Source: Beijerinckiaceae bacterium
GTDB taxonomy: Bacteria; Pseudomonadota; Alphaproteobacteria; Rhizobiales; Beijerinckiaceae
Direction: 5' to 3'
Assembly: GCA_947458675.1 (NCBI GenBank)
Contig: CANHAW010000182.1
Span: 1-5,008 of the forward strand
DNA: 5,008 bases
Part shown: positions 1-5,008 of the stretch, one piece after another
Numbering within the stretch: the stretch's first letter is position 1
How the letters are laid out: each line of letters starts with the position of its first letter
The notes under the pieces: model-generated
What the model saw: only the letters and a program-made list of their open reading frames with translations
The model's database searches: none
What the model was told of the DNA's origin: nothing
Translations under genes and position numbers: made by a program

Positions 1-612
1 AACATGCCCTTCATGTCGGCGCGCAATGTCGCATATGAGGGCGTCGAACTTTTCGTTTCGCGCTCGGGCTATACGGGTGAGGACGGATATGAAATCTCCG
101 TTCCCGATGCGCAGGCCGAGGCTTTTGCCAAACGTCTGCTCGCCGACAATCGCGTCAAGCCCATCGGACTTGGCGCGCGCGATTCCTTGCGGCTGGAAGC
201 GGGTCTTTGTCTCTATGGTCACGACATTGACGAGACGACAAATCCTGTCGAGGCCGATCTTCTCTGGTCGGTCTCGAAGCGTCGCCGCACGGACGGCGGT
301 TTTCCCGGCGCATCGCTCGTGCAGGCGCAGATCGCTTCCGGCCCATCGCGCAAACGCGTGGCGCTGGCGCTTGAAGGCAAGGCTCCGGCGCGTGAAGGCG
401 CAGAGATTGCCAACAAGTCGGGCGCCATTGTCGGGCGCGTGACATCTGGCGGCTTTGCGCCCTCGCTGCAAAGACCCATTGCCATGGGCTATGTCGAGAC
501 CGCCGCATCGGCGCCCGGCACGCAGCTCGATATTCTCGTGCGCGGCAAACCGTTGCCGGCGCAAGTGACCACCTTTCCCTTCGTTCCCACACGTTACTTC
601 CGAGGCAAATGA
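1..612 (+). CDS. gcvT: Aminomethyltransferase, glycine cleavage T-protein (3' part, runs off left edge)
   Basis: T-protein takes the aminomethyl group from the lipoyl arm of H-protein, transfers the one-carbon unit to tetrahydrofolate as 5,10-methylene-THF and releases ammonia; it is cytosolic. The frame is open from base 1, and 203 codons are visible before TGA at 610-612. The family is usually about 360-380 residues, so roughly 160-180 N-terminal residues, including the catalytic aspartate region, lie outside the window. The visible part has the family block [12 protein letters not shown] (partial residues 20-31), then [14 protein letters not shown] with the conserved arginine (about 56-69), the NPVEA..LW segment, and the C-terminal barrel domain with [26 protein letters not shown] sequence. 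The ATGs at 4 and 13 are internal methionines, not starts. Its stop overlaps the start of gcvH, so the two are probably translationally coupled. No frameshift or internal stop is seen. Confidence 0.97.
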   Translation, partial: NMPFMSARNVAYEGVELFVSRSGYTGEDGYEISVPDAQAEAFAKRLLADNRVKPIGLGARDSLRLEAGLCLYGHDIDETTNPVEADLLWSVSKRRRTDGGFPGASLVQAQIASGPSRKRVALALEGKAPAREGAEIANKSGAIVGRVTSGGFAPSLQRPIAMGYVETAASAPGTQLDILVRGKPLPAQVTTFPFVPTRYFRGK

Positions 613-989
613 TGGCCCAGACCCGCTACACCAAAGACCATGAATATATCCGCGTCGAAGGCGATGTCGCTGTCGTCGGCATTACCGATTATGCGCAGAA
701 GCAATTGGGCGATGTCGTTTTCGTCGAATTGCCGCAGGCGGGCGCGAATGTCGCCAAGGGCGCTCAGGCGGCTGTCGTTGAAAGCGTGAAAGCGGCGAGC
801 GAAGTCTATGCGCCGGTGTCGGGCGAAGTGGTGGAAGTCAATTCGGAACTCGAATCCTCGCCGGCTCTCGTCAATGAAGATGCGGCTGGAAAAGGCTGGT
901 TCCTGAAAATGCGCATCAGCAATGCCGGCGAATTGTCCGAGCTGATGGATGAGACGGCCTATGAGGCCTTTGTGCAAAGCTGCGGCTAA
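609..989 (+). CDS. gcvH: Glycine cleavage system H-protein (lipoyl carrier)
   Basis: H-protein is the mobile carrier of the glycine cleavage system. Its lipoylated lysine accepts the aminomethyl group from P-protein, presents it to T-protein and is reoxidised by L-protein. The product is 126 residues, normal for the family. It opens with the typical [22 protein letters not shown] block, followed by [10 protein letters not shown] and the lipoyl site ESVKAASE, in which Lys61 is the predicted lipoylated residue, then the [11 protein letters not shown] strand and the GKGWFLKM segment near the C-terminus. The start is ambiguous between two adjacent ATGs at 609 and 612. The first overlaps the gcvT stop by four bases, and a GAGG at 602-605 lies just upstream of both. 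The one-residue difference does not affect function. It sits between gcvT and gcvPA, in standard order. Confidence 0.98.
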   Translation: MMAQTRYTKDHEYIRVEGDVAVVGITDYAQKQLGDVVFVELPQAGANVAKGAQAAVVESVKAASEVYAPVSGEVVEVNSELESSPALVNEDAAGKGWFLKMRISNAGELSELMDETAYEAFVQSCG

Positions 990-994
990 AGGAG
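988..994 (+). promoter_or_regulatory. Shine-Dalgarno of gcvPA
   Basis: AAAGGAG begins inside the gcvH stop codon and lies five bases before the ATG at 1000. It decides the gcvPA start: the in-frame ATG at 949 lies inside gcvH, would add 17 residues that match nothing in the family, and has no such site. Confidence 0.85.
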
Positions 995-999
995 CGGTG

Positions 1000-2340
1000 A
1001 TGCGTTATCTGCCCCATACAGAGATCGAACGCGCCGATATGCTGGCGCGCATTGGCGTCGATCATGTCGATGAACTTTTCGCCGATGTTCCCGGACATTT
1101 GCTGCTGAAAGAGCCGCTCGATCTGCCGCGGCGCAAATCCGAGCAGAATGTTGCGCGCGCCTTGGCAAAAATGGCGGCGCGCAATGTGCCCGCCGGCAGC
1201 GTGCCTTTCTTTGTCGGGGCAGGCGCCTACAAGCATCATGTTCCTGCAACCGTCGATCATCTCGTGCAGCGCTCGGAATTTCTGACGAGCTACACGCCCT
1301 ATCAGCCGGAGATTTCGCAGGGCACTTTGCATTACCTGTTCGAATTCCAGACGCAGGTTGCTTTGCTCACCGGCATGGATGTGGCCAATGCCTCCATGTA
1401 TGACGGCTCGACCGGCACGGCAGAGGCCGTGCTCATGGCCCATCGCATCACCAAGCGTCGCAAGGCTGTGCTGTCGGGCGGTCTCCATCCCCATTATGCA
1501 TCCGTGGTGCGCACGCAATCGGAACTGGCGAGCGATGATGTCGTCACGCTTTCCCCCGATGTCGAGGCGCGCGAGGATTTGCTTGCTGCCATCGATGGCG
1601 ACACATCCTGTGTCGTCGTGCAGACGCCCGATGTTTTCGGCAATCTGCGCGATCTCACGGCGGTGGCAGAAAAATGCCACGCACATGGCGCGCTTCTCAT
1701 TGCCGTCTTCACCGAGGCGGTGTCGCTGGGGCTCGTCAAATCGCCGGGCGCCATGGGCGCGGATATTGTGGTGGGCGAGGGCCAGTCGATTGGCAATGCG
1801 CTGAATTTCGGCGGCCCCTATGTCGGCCTGTTTGCCACGCGGCAAAAATATGTCCGTCAAATGCCTGGCCGGCTTTGCGGGCAGACATCGGATGCAGAAG
1901 GGCGGCGCGGTTTCGTTCTCACTCTGTCGACGCGCGAACAGCATATTCGCCGCGACAAGGCGACGTCGAACATCTGCACCAATTCCGGCCTGTGCGCTTT
2001 GGCCTTCACCATTCACATGAGCCTGCTGGGCGAGGCAGGGCTGAAGCGTCTGGCGCGCATCAATCATGCCAATGCGGTGAAACTTGCCGACATGCTGAAG
2101 AGCGTAAAGGGCGTCGAGCTTTTGAACGGGACGTTCTTCAACGAATTCACTTTGCGCCTCAGCGGCAATGCCCATGAGATCGTCGAAAAGCTTGCAGCCC
2201 AAAACATTCTTGCCGGCGTGCCCGCATCGCGTCTGCTTCCGGGCAAGGGTCTCGACGATCTTCTCATCGTCGCCAATAGCGAAGTGAACAGCGATGAAGA
2301 TCGCGCGGCCTTTATTGCCGCATTGAAGGAGGTTCTGTGA
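1000..2340 (+). CDS. gcvPA: Glycine dehydrogenase (decarboxylating) subunit 1, N-terminal half of P-protein
   Basis: This is the N-terminal half of a split P-protein. With GcvPB it forms the PLP enzyme that decarboxylates glycine and loads the remaining aminomethyl group onto H-protein. The 446 residues match the usual length of about 445-450. Family blocks in order are [12 protein letters not shown] (71-82), [18 protein letters not shown] (93-110), the [13 protein letters not shown] segment (about 131-143), [20 protein letters not shown] (about 257-276) and [18 protein letters not shown] followed by [20 protein letters not shown] (from about 288). This subunit has an aminotransferase-like fold but lacks the PLP lysine, which is in GcvPB. 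The start at 1000 is chosen from the strong Shine-Dalgarno and because the protein then begins [15 protein letters not shown], as in the family. Its TGA overlaps the gcvPB ATG (TGATG). No lesions are seen. Confidence 0.97.
   Translation: MRYLPHTEIERADMLARIGVDHVDELFADVPGHLLLKEPLDLPRRKSEQNVARALAKMAARNVPAGSVPFFVGAGAYKHHVPATVDHLVQRSEFLTSYTPYQPEISQGTLHYLFEFQTQVALLTGMDVANASMYDGSTGTAEAVLMAHRITKRRKAVLSGGLHPHYASVVRTQSELASDDVVTLSPDVEAREDLLAAIDGDTSCVVVQTPDVFGNLRDLTAVAEKCHAHGALLIAVFTEAVSLGLVKSPGAMGADIVVGEGQSIGNALNFGGPYVGLFATRQKYVRQMPGRLCGQTSDAEGRRGFVLTLSTREQHIRRDKATSNICTNSGLCALAFTIHMSLLGEAGLKRLARINHANAVKLADMLKSVKGVELLNGTFFNEFTLRLSGNAHEIVEKLAAQNILAGVPASRLLPGKGLDDLLIVANSEVNSDEDRAAFIAALKEVL
2326..2332 (+). 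promoter_or_regulatory. Shine-Dalgarno of gcvPB
   Basis: AAGGAGG lies within the last codons of gcvPA. It is seven bases before the ATG at 2340, good spacing, but only four before an in-frame GTG at 2337. This favours the ATG as the gcvPB start. Confidence 0.85.
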
Positions 2341-3893
2341 TGCTGAACCGGCAAGGACGTCCGACCGAAGCAGGCGATGCCAGTCTGTCCTGGCACGATA
2401 CATTCACCGGCAATCGCGGGCTGCAGCTCGAAGAGGCGCTGATTTTCGAGACGGGTCGCATCGATGTCACCGGCGTCGATCTCGACGAGCCGGAGGCTTT
2501 TGCGCCGCGCCTGGGTGCGCTCATGCGCGAGGAAGAGATCGGATTGCCGGGCCTCTCCGAACCTGAGGCCATGCGCCATTATGTGCGTCTGTCGCAGAAA
2601 AATTATGCGATCGATTCAGGGCTCTATCCGCTTGGCTCCTGCACGATGAAACACAATCCCCGCCTCAATGAGGCCATGGCGCGTCTGCCGGGCTTTGCGG
2701 ATATTCATCCTTTGCAGCCCCCATCCACCGTGCAGGGCGCTCTCGCCCTGATCGAGGAATTGTCCGGCTGGCTGATGGCGCTCACCAATATGGATGCGGT
2801 TGCCATGTCGCCCAAGGCTGGCGCGCATGGCGAATATTGCGGCATGGCGGCGATCAAGGCCGCGATTGCTGCCAAAGGTGAGGCGGCAACGCGCCGCTTC
2901 GTTCTCGTGCCGGAAAGCGCGCATGGCACCAATCCGGCAACGGCTGCGGCGATTGGTTTTGAGGTCAAATCCGTGCCCGCCGGCGCCGATGGCAAAGTGC
3001 ATCCCGATGCTGTTCGCGCCTTGATGGGCCCGGATGTGGCGGCCATCATGCTGACCAATCCCAATACATGCGGCCTGTTCGAGACGGAGATCGTCGAGAT
3101 TGCGCAGATCCTGCATGAGGGCGGCGGTTATTTTTACTGCGATGGCGCGAATTTCAACGCCATTGTCGGCAAAGTGCGGCCGGGCGATCTCGGCATCGAT
3201 GCCATGCATATCAATCTGCACAAAACATTCTCAACGCCCCATGGCGGCGGCGGGCCGGGCTCGGGTCCGGTTGTTTTGTCCTCGCGTCTGTCGCCCTTTG
3301 CGCCCGTGCCTTTCGTGCGCCGCAATGGCGAGACTTTGCAGATGGTCGAGGATGCAGCGGGCACGCAGGCGCTCGGTCGCCTGACGGCCTTTCATGGCCA
3401 GATGGGCATGTTCGTGCGCGCGCTGTCCTACATTCTCTCGCATGGTGGCGATGGGCTGAAACAGGCATCCGAAGATGCCGTGCTCAACGCCAATTATGTG
3501 CGCGCCTGCCTGGCCGATCTGATGAGCCTGCCTTTCGGCAATCGCCCCTGCATGCATGAAGTGCTCTTCGACGATACATGGCTGAAGGATACGGGCATCA
3601 CCACGCTCGATTTCGCCAAAGCGATGATCGACGAGGGCTATCATCCGATGACCATGTATTTCCCGCTGGTCGTACATGGAGCCATGCTGATCGAGCCGAC
3701 GGAATCGGAGAGCCGGGCCTCGCTCGATCTCTTCATCATGACGCTGCGCGATCTGGCTTTCAGCGCCTTGCGCGGCGAGAAGGAGCGTTTTTCCGGCGCA
3801 CCCTATCTGGCCCCGCGCCGCAGGCTGGATGAGACAAAGGCCGCACGCTCGCCCGTCTTGCGTTGGACTCCGCTGCAACCTGTGGCGGAGTGA
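2340..3893 (+). CDS. gcvPB: Glycine dehydrogenase (decarboxylating) subunit 2, PLP-binding half of P-protein
   Basis: This is the catalytic C-terminal half of the split P-protein. It carries the PLP cofactor and pairs with GcvPA to decarboxylate glycine onto H-protein. The 517 residues are in the normal range (about 480-530). Visible blocks are GSCTMKHNPRLNE (from 99), SPKAGAHGEYCG, AHGTNPATAAAIG (194-206), DGANFNAIVGK (268-278) and the PLP site HINLHKTFSTPHGGGGPGSG, where Lys295 is the predicted Schiff-base lysine next to the glycine-rich stretch. The C-terminal MTMYFPLVVHGAM (from 437) and EPTESES (from 452) are also typical. The start is ATG 2340, overlapping the gcvPA stop by one base. 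It is the last gene of the operon; 234 noncoding bases separate it from the convergent atpF. Nothing suggests damage or recent transfer. Confidence 0.98.
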   Translation: MLNRQGRPTEAGDASLSWHDTFTGNRGLQLEEALIFETGRIDVTGVDLDEPEAFAPRLGALMREEEIGLPGLSEPEAMRHYVRLSQKNYAIDSGLYPLGSCTMKHNPRLNEAMARLPGFADIHPLQPPSTVQGALALIEELSGWLMALTNMDAVAMSPKAGAHGEYCGMAAIKAAIAAKGEAATRRFVLVPESAHGTNPATAAAIGFEVKSVPAGADGKVHPDAVRALMGPDVAAIMLTNPNTCGLFETEIVEIAQILHEGGGYFYCDGANFNAIVGKVRPGDLGIDAMHINLHKTFSTPHGGGGPGSGPVVLSSRLSPFAPVPFVRRNGETLQMVEDAAGTQALGRLTAFHGQMGMFVRALSYILSHGGDGLKQASEDAVLNANYVRACLADLMSLPFGNRPCMHEVLFDDTWLKDTGITTLDFAKAMIDEGYHPMTMYFPLVVHGAMLIEPTESESRASLDLFIMTLRDLAFSALRGEKERFSGAPYLAPRRRLDETKAARSPVLRWTPLQPVAE

Positions 3894-3905
3894 TGCCGCT
3901 TGAAT

Positions 3906-4038
3906 GCCCTCTCCCAAAGGGAGAGGGCGGACTCGGGGCGCATTGCCCCGAGCCGGGTGAGGGGCTGGCATATAGCTCGGATGGGCAGTAGCCCCTCATC
4001 AGTCCGCTCCGCGGACAGCTTCTCCCCATGGGAGAAGC
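3906..4038. repeat. Compound palindromic intergenic repeat: two inverted REP-like units
   Basis: Five perfect inverted repeats are packed into 133 bases: a 10-bp stem GCCCTCTCCC/GGGAGAGGGC (3906-3928, loop AAA), an 8-bp stem CTCGGGGC/GCCCCGAG (3932-3952), a 9-bp long-range pair TGAGGGGCT/AGCCCCTCA (3958-3966 with 3990-3998), a 6-bp stem GTCCGC/GCGGAC (4002-4016, loop TCC) and a 9-bp stem GCTTCTCCC/GGGAGAAGC (4018-4038, loop CAT). Read from the outside inwards, each half is CTCTCCC-type hairpin, second hairpin, TGAGGGGCT. The whole is therefore two related units in opposite orientation around a 23-base spacer, much like a BIME. Similar CTCTCCC/GGTGAGGGGCT modules are common between genes of alphaproteobacteria. 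It has no coding capacity of its own. Confidence 0.85.
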
Positions 4039-4073
4039 GGGCGCCCTTTCTGTCGTCATGCCGCAAGCCAACA

Positions 4074-4105
4074 AAAAACCCCGGTGTTTTCACACCGGGG
4101 TTTTT
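4074..4105. terminator. Bidirectional intrinsic terminator between gcvPB and atpF
   Basis: A GC-rich stem CCCCGGTGT/ACACCGGGG (4079-4087 with 4092-4100) has a TTTC loop. It is preceded by an A run (4073-4078) and followed by five T (4101-4105), so it has a hairpin plus U-tract in either direction. It ends 22 bases from the atpF stop and lies about 180 bases after the gcvPB stop, at the meeting point of two convergent operons. It should therefore end both transcripts and limit read-through antisense RNA. Confidence 0.92.
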
Positions 4106-4127
4106 CAATTCAGCGTTCTCGCCAGTC

Positions 4128-4610
4128 TCAGTGCGTCAGCGCCTTGAGATCGGCAATGCCCTTGGCAACCAGCTGTTCGCCGGCAGCACCTTTGGCCTCT
4201 GCCGAGAGCACGATTTCTGCGGCTTTCACGGCTGCATCGGCAGCAGCGGCGCGCACATCCAGTGCGGCCTGGGCTTCGGCAGCAGCGATTTTTGTCTCGG
4301 CCTGCTTGGTCCGGCGCGCGATGAATTCTTCCATGCGCTGGGCGGTTTCCTTGGCAAGAGCCTCAGCCTCGGCGCGAGCCTGGGCGACAATGGCCTGGGC
4401 TTCGGCTTCCGCCTCGGCGCGCTTCTTTTCGAAAGAAGCGAGAACCGCAGCTGCTTCCTCGCGCAAGCGCTTGGCTTCGTCGAGTTCGGCCTGGATCTTC
4501 TGCGCGCGATTGTCGAGCGCGCCGGTGACCGTCTTGTGCACACCCAGATAGCCAAGCAGCGCAACGAAGAGCGCGAAGCCGAGGGCGACGAAAAAGGCGT
4601 CGTTGAACAT
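4128..4610 (-). CDS. atpF: F-type ATP synthase subunit b (peripheral stalk)
   Basis: Subunit b forms, with b', the peripheral stalk that holds the F1 head against the rotating c-ring. It is anchored in the inner membrane by its N-terminus. The 160-residue product has one hydrophobic segment at about residues 5-24 (FFVALGFALFVALLGYLG), then a long charged, alanine-rich helix (about 30-135) of the EAEAEAQAIVAQARAEAEAL type, and a short C-terminal part that would contact delta/F1. The length is typical for alphaproteobacteria. The start at 4610 has GGAG (4617-4620 on the minus strand) six bases upstream. The upstream b' gene ends only 10 bases before the ATG. It is the last gene of this leftward operon and is followed by the shared terminator. 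It could be confused with b' because both are low-complexity helices, but its position after the other b-like gene fits b. Confidence 0.95.
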   Translation of the reverse strand: MFNDAFFVALGFALFVALLGYLGVHKTVTGALDNRAQKIQAELDEAKRLREEAAAVLASFEKKRAEAEAEAQAIVAQARAEAEALAKETAQRMEEFIARRTKQAETKIAAAEAQAALDVRAAAADAAVKAAEIVLSAEAKGAAGEQLVAKGIADLKALTH

Positions 4611-4620
4611 TCTGCTCTCC

Positions 4621-4929
4621 TCAGCCCTTGGTCGCGGCGATCGCAGCAGCGATCTTCTGCGCGTCGGCCGGCTTGCCGGTGATATGGGTGACGATGTCGC
4701 TCGCCGCTGTGGTGGCGATTTCGCTCACATGGCTCATGGCCTGCGCCTTGGTTGCGGCAATGGCGCGCTCGGCATCGGCCAGTTTGGCGTTCAGCTGGTC
4801 TTCCAGGCTTTTGCGCTTGGTGGCTGATTCTGCGGCGAGCTTGTCGCGCATTTGCTGCGCCATGGTCTGCGCATTGGCCTTGGCGTCGCTCAGGGTCTTT
4901 TCATAAGCGGAGCCGGCGGCCTGCGCCTT
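4621..4929 (-). CDS. atpF': F-type ATP synthase subunit b' (C-terminal part only, 5' end broken)
   Basis: The second, divergent b-type peripheral-stalk subunit is found in alphaproteobacteria, cyanobacteria and plastids. About 102 C-terminal residues are readable: an alanine- and charge-rich helix with [16 protein letters not shown], then [23 protein letters not shown] and [24 protein letters not shown], ending [10 protein letters not shown] before TGA at 4621-4623. Full-length b' is roughly 160-200 residues with an N-terminal membrane anchor. The anchor and first half are missing although bases remain in the window: the frame meets a TAG at 4945-4947 and family resemblance fades near 4930. 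The ATG at 4863 gives an 80-residue reading but lies inside the conserved helix, so I do not regard it as the real start. The gene order b' then b is normal. The break coincides with an amidase fragment on the other strand. Confidence 0.88.
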   Translation of the reverse strand, partial: KAQAAGSAYEKTLSDAKANAQTMAQQMRDKLAAESATKRKSLEDQLNAKLADAERAIAATKAQAMSHVSEIATTAASDIVTHITGKPADAQKIAAAIAATKG

Positions 4930-5008
4930 GCCCTCGCGGCTGGCCTAGTCCCGCTCTCGCTCGGTTCCGATACCGGTGGCTCGATCCGCCAGCCCGCCTC
5001 GCATTGCG
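4930..5008 (+). CDS. Amidase-signature family enzyme, internal fragment (GatA-like), runs off right edge
   Basis: Frame 1 on the + strand reads [11 protein letters not shown], then [15 protein letters not shown], to the window end: 26 codons without a stop. [12 protein letters not shown] is the core of the amidase signature family (GatA, AtzE, other amidases), and its TGGS serine (codon 4981-4983) aligns with the acyl-enzyme nucleophile. In the family the cis-serine of GGSSGG lies 24 residues before it. Here that codon (4909-4911) is glycine and the stretch 4909-4929 does not resemble GGSSGGS, so the upstream part of the gene, including the catalytic lysine, is absent. The fragment starts exactly where b' breaks off on the other strand. 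It is too short to say which amidase it is. It is a true homology-type match by motif, but may not belong at this locus. Confidence 0.75.

Noticed and set aside
949..999. Upstream ATG start for gcvPA at 949
   Set aside because: It lies inside gcvH and adds 17 residues foreign to the family; the ATG at 1000 has the strong Shine-Dalgarno and gives the usual N-terminus.
916..2403. 495-codon open frame on the minus strand opposite gcvPA
   Set aside because: It is a shadow of a GC-rich coding gene: histidine-, arginine- and cysteine-rich with no family resemblance, while the + strand encodes a clear GcvPA.
3906..4105. CRISPR array or riboswitch in the intergenic region
   Set aside because: The repeats are adjacent self-complementary hairpins, not regularly spaced direct repeats with unique spacers, and they lie downstream of both operons, where a riboswitch would have no gene to control.
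3900..4682. Long open frame on the + strand covering the intergenic region and antisense to atpF (260 codons)
   Set aside because: It runs through the palindromic repeat and terminator and is the antisense of an obvious atpF. The cysteine, glycine and serine richness is that of a reversed alanine-rich helix gene, and it has no recognisable domain or ribosome site.
4621..4863. An intact 80-residue b' protein starting at ATG 4863
   Set aside because: The in-frame sequence upstream ([14 protein letters not shown]) still reads as b' helix, so 4863 is an internal methionine and the gene is truncated rather than short.
4930..5008. Amidase as a normal neighbour of the ATP synthase operon
   Set aside because: Without its upstream catalytic block and with no start codon or spacer between it and b', it cannot be a complete neighbouring gene; a join artefact or breakpoint fits better.

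Overview
The window looks like part of a GC-rich alphaproteobacterial chromosome, most probably Hyphomicrobiales (Rhizobiales); I cannot fix the family. Three things suggest this: the gcvT-gcvH-gcvPA-gcvPB order with a split P-protein, an ATP synthase Fo cluster with both b' and b subunits, and compound palindromic repeats rich in CTCTCCC/GGGAGAG of a kind common between genes in this group. There is no transposase, integrase, phage gene, CRISPR array or tRNA/rRNA gene. I found no new defence or metabolic system.

Region 1 (1-3893, + strand) is a tightly packed glycine cleavage operon: the 3' part of gcvT (T-protein), gcvH (lipoyl carrier), gcvPA and gcvPB (the two halves of glycine decarboxylase). 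gcvT/gcvH and gcvPA/gcvPB overlap at ATGATG and TGATG junctions, and gcvPA starts 10 bases after gcvH behind a strong Shine-Dalgarno. Together the products decarboxylate glycine, carry the aminomethyl group on the lipoyl arm of H-protein and pass the one-carbon unit to tetrahydrofolate. The L-protein (dihydrolipoamide dehydrogenase) is not encoded here. Any promoter or glycine riboswitch would lie upstream of the window.

Region 2 (3894-4127) is noncoding and separates two convergent operons. It holds a 133-base compound palindrome made of two related, inverted REP-like units, then a symmetrical hairpin flanked by A and T runs that should terminate transcription from both sides.

Region 3 (4128-4929, - strand) is the end of an ATP synthase Fo operon: atpF (subunit b, complete) preceded by the C-terminal part of the b' subunit gene.

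Region 4 (about 4930-5008) is the oddest part. The b' reading frame breaks off without its N-terminal half, and the opposite strand at once reads as an in-frame internal piece of an amidase-signature enzyme ([13 protein letters not shown]). Two genes that both lack their 5' parts are joined head to head. The simplest explanation is a chimeric join in the assembly or a read; a real rearrangement is less likely but can be tested.
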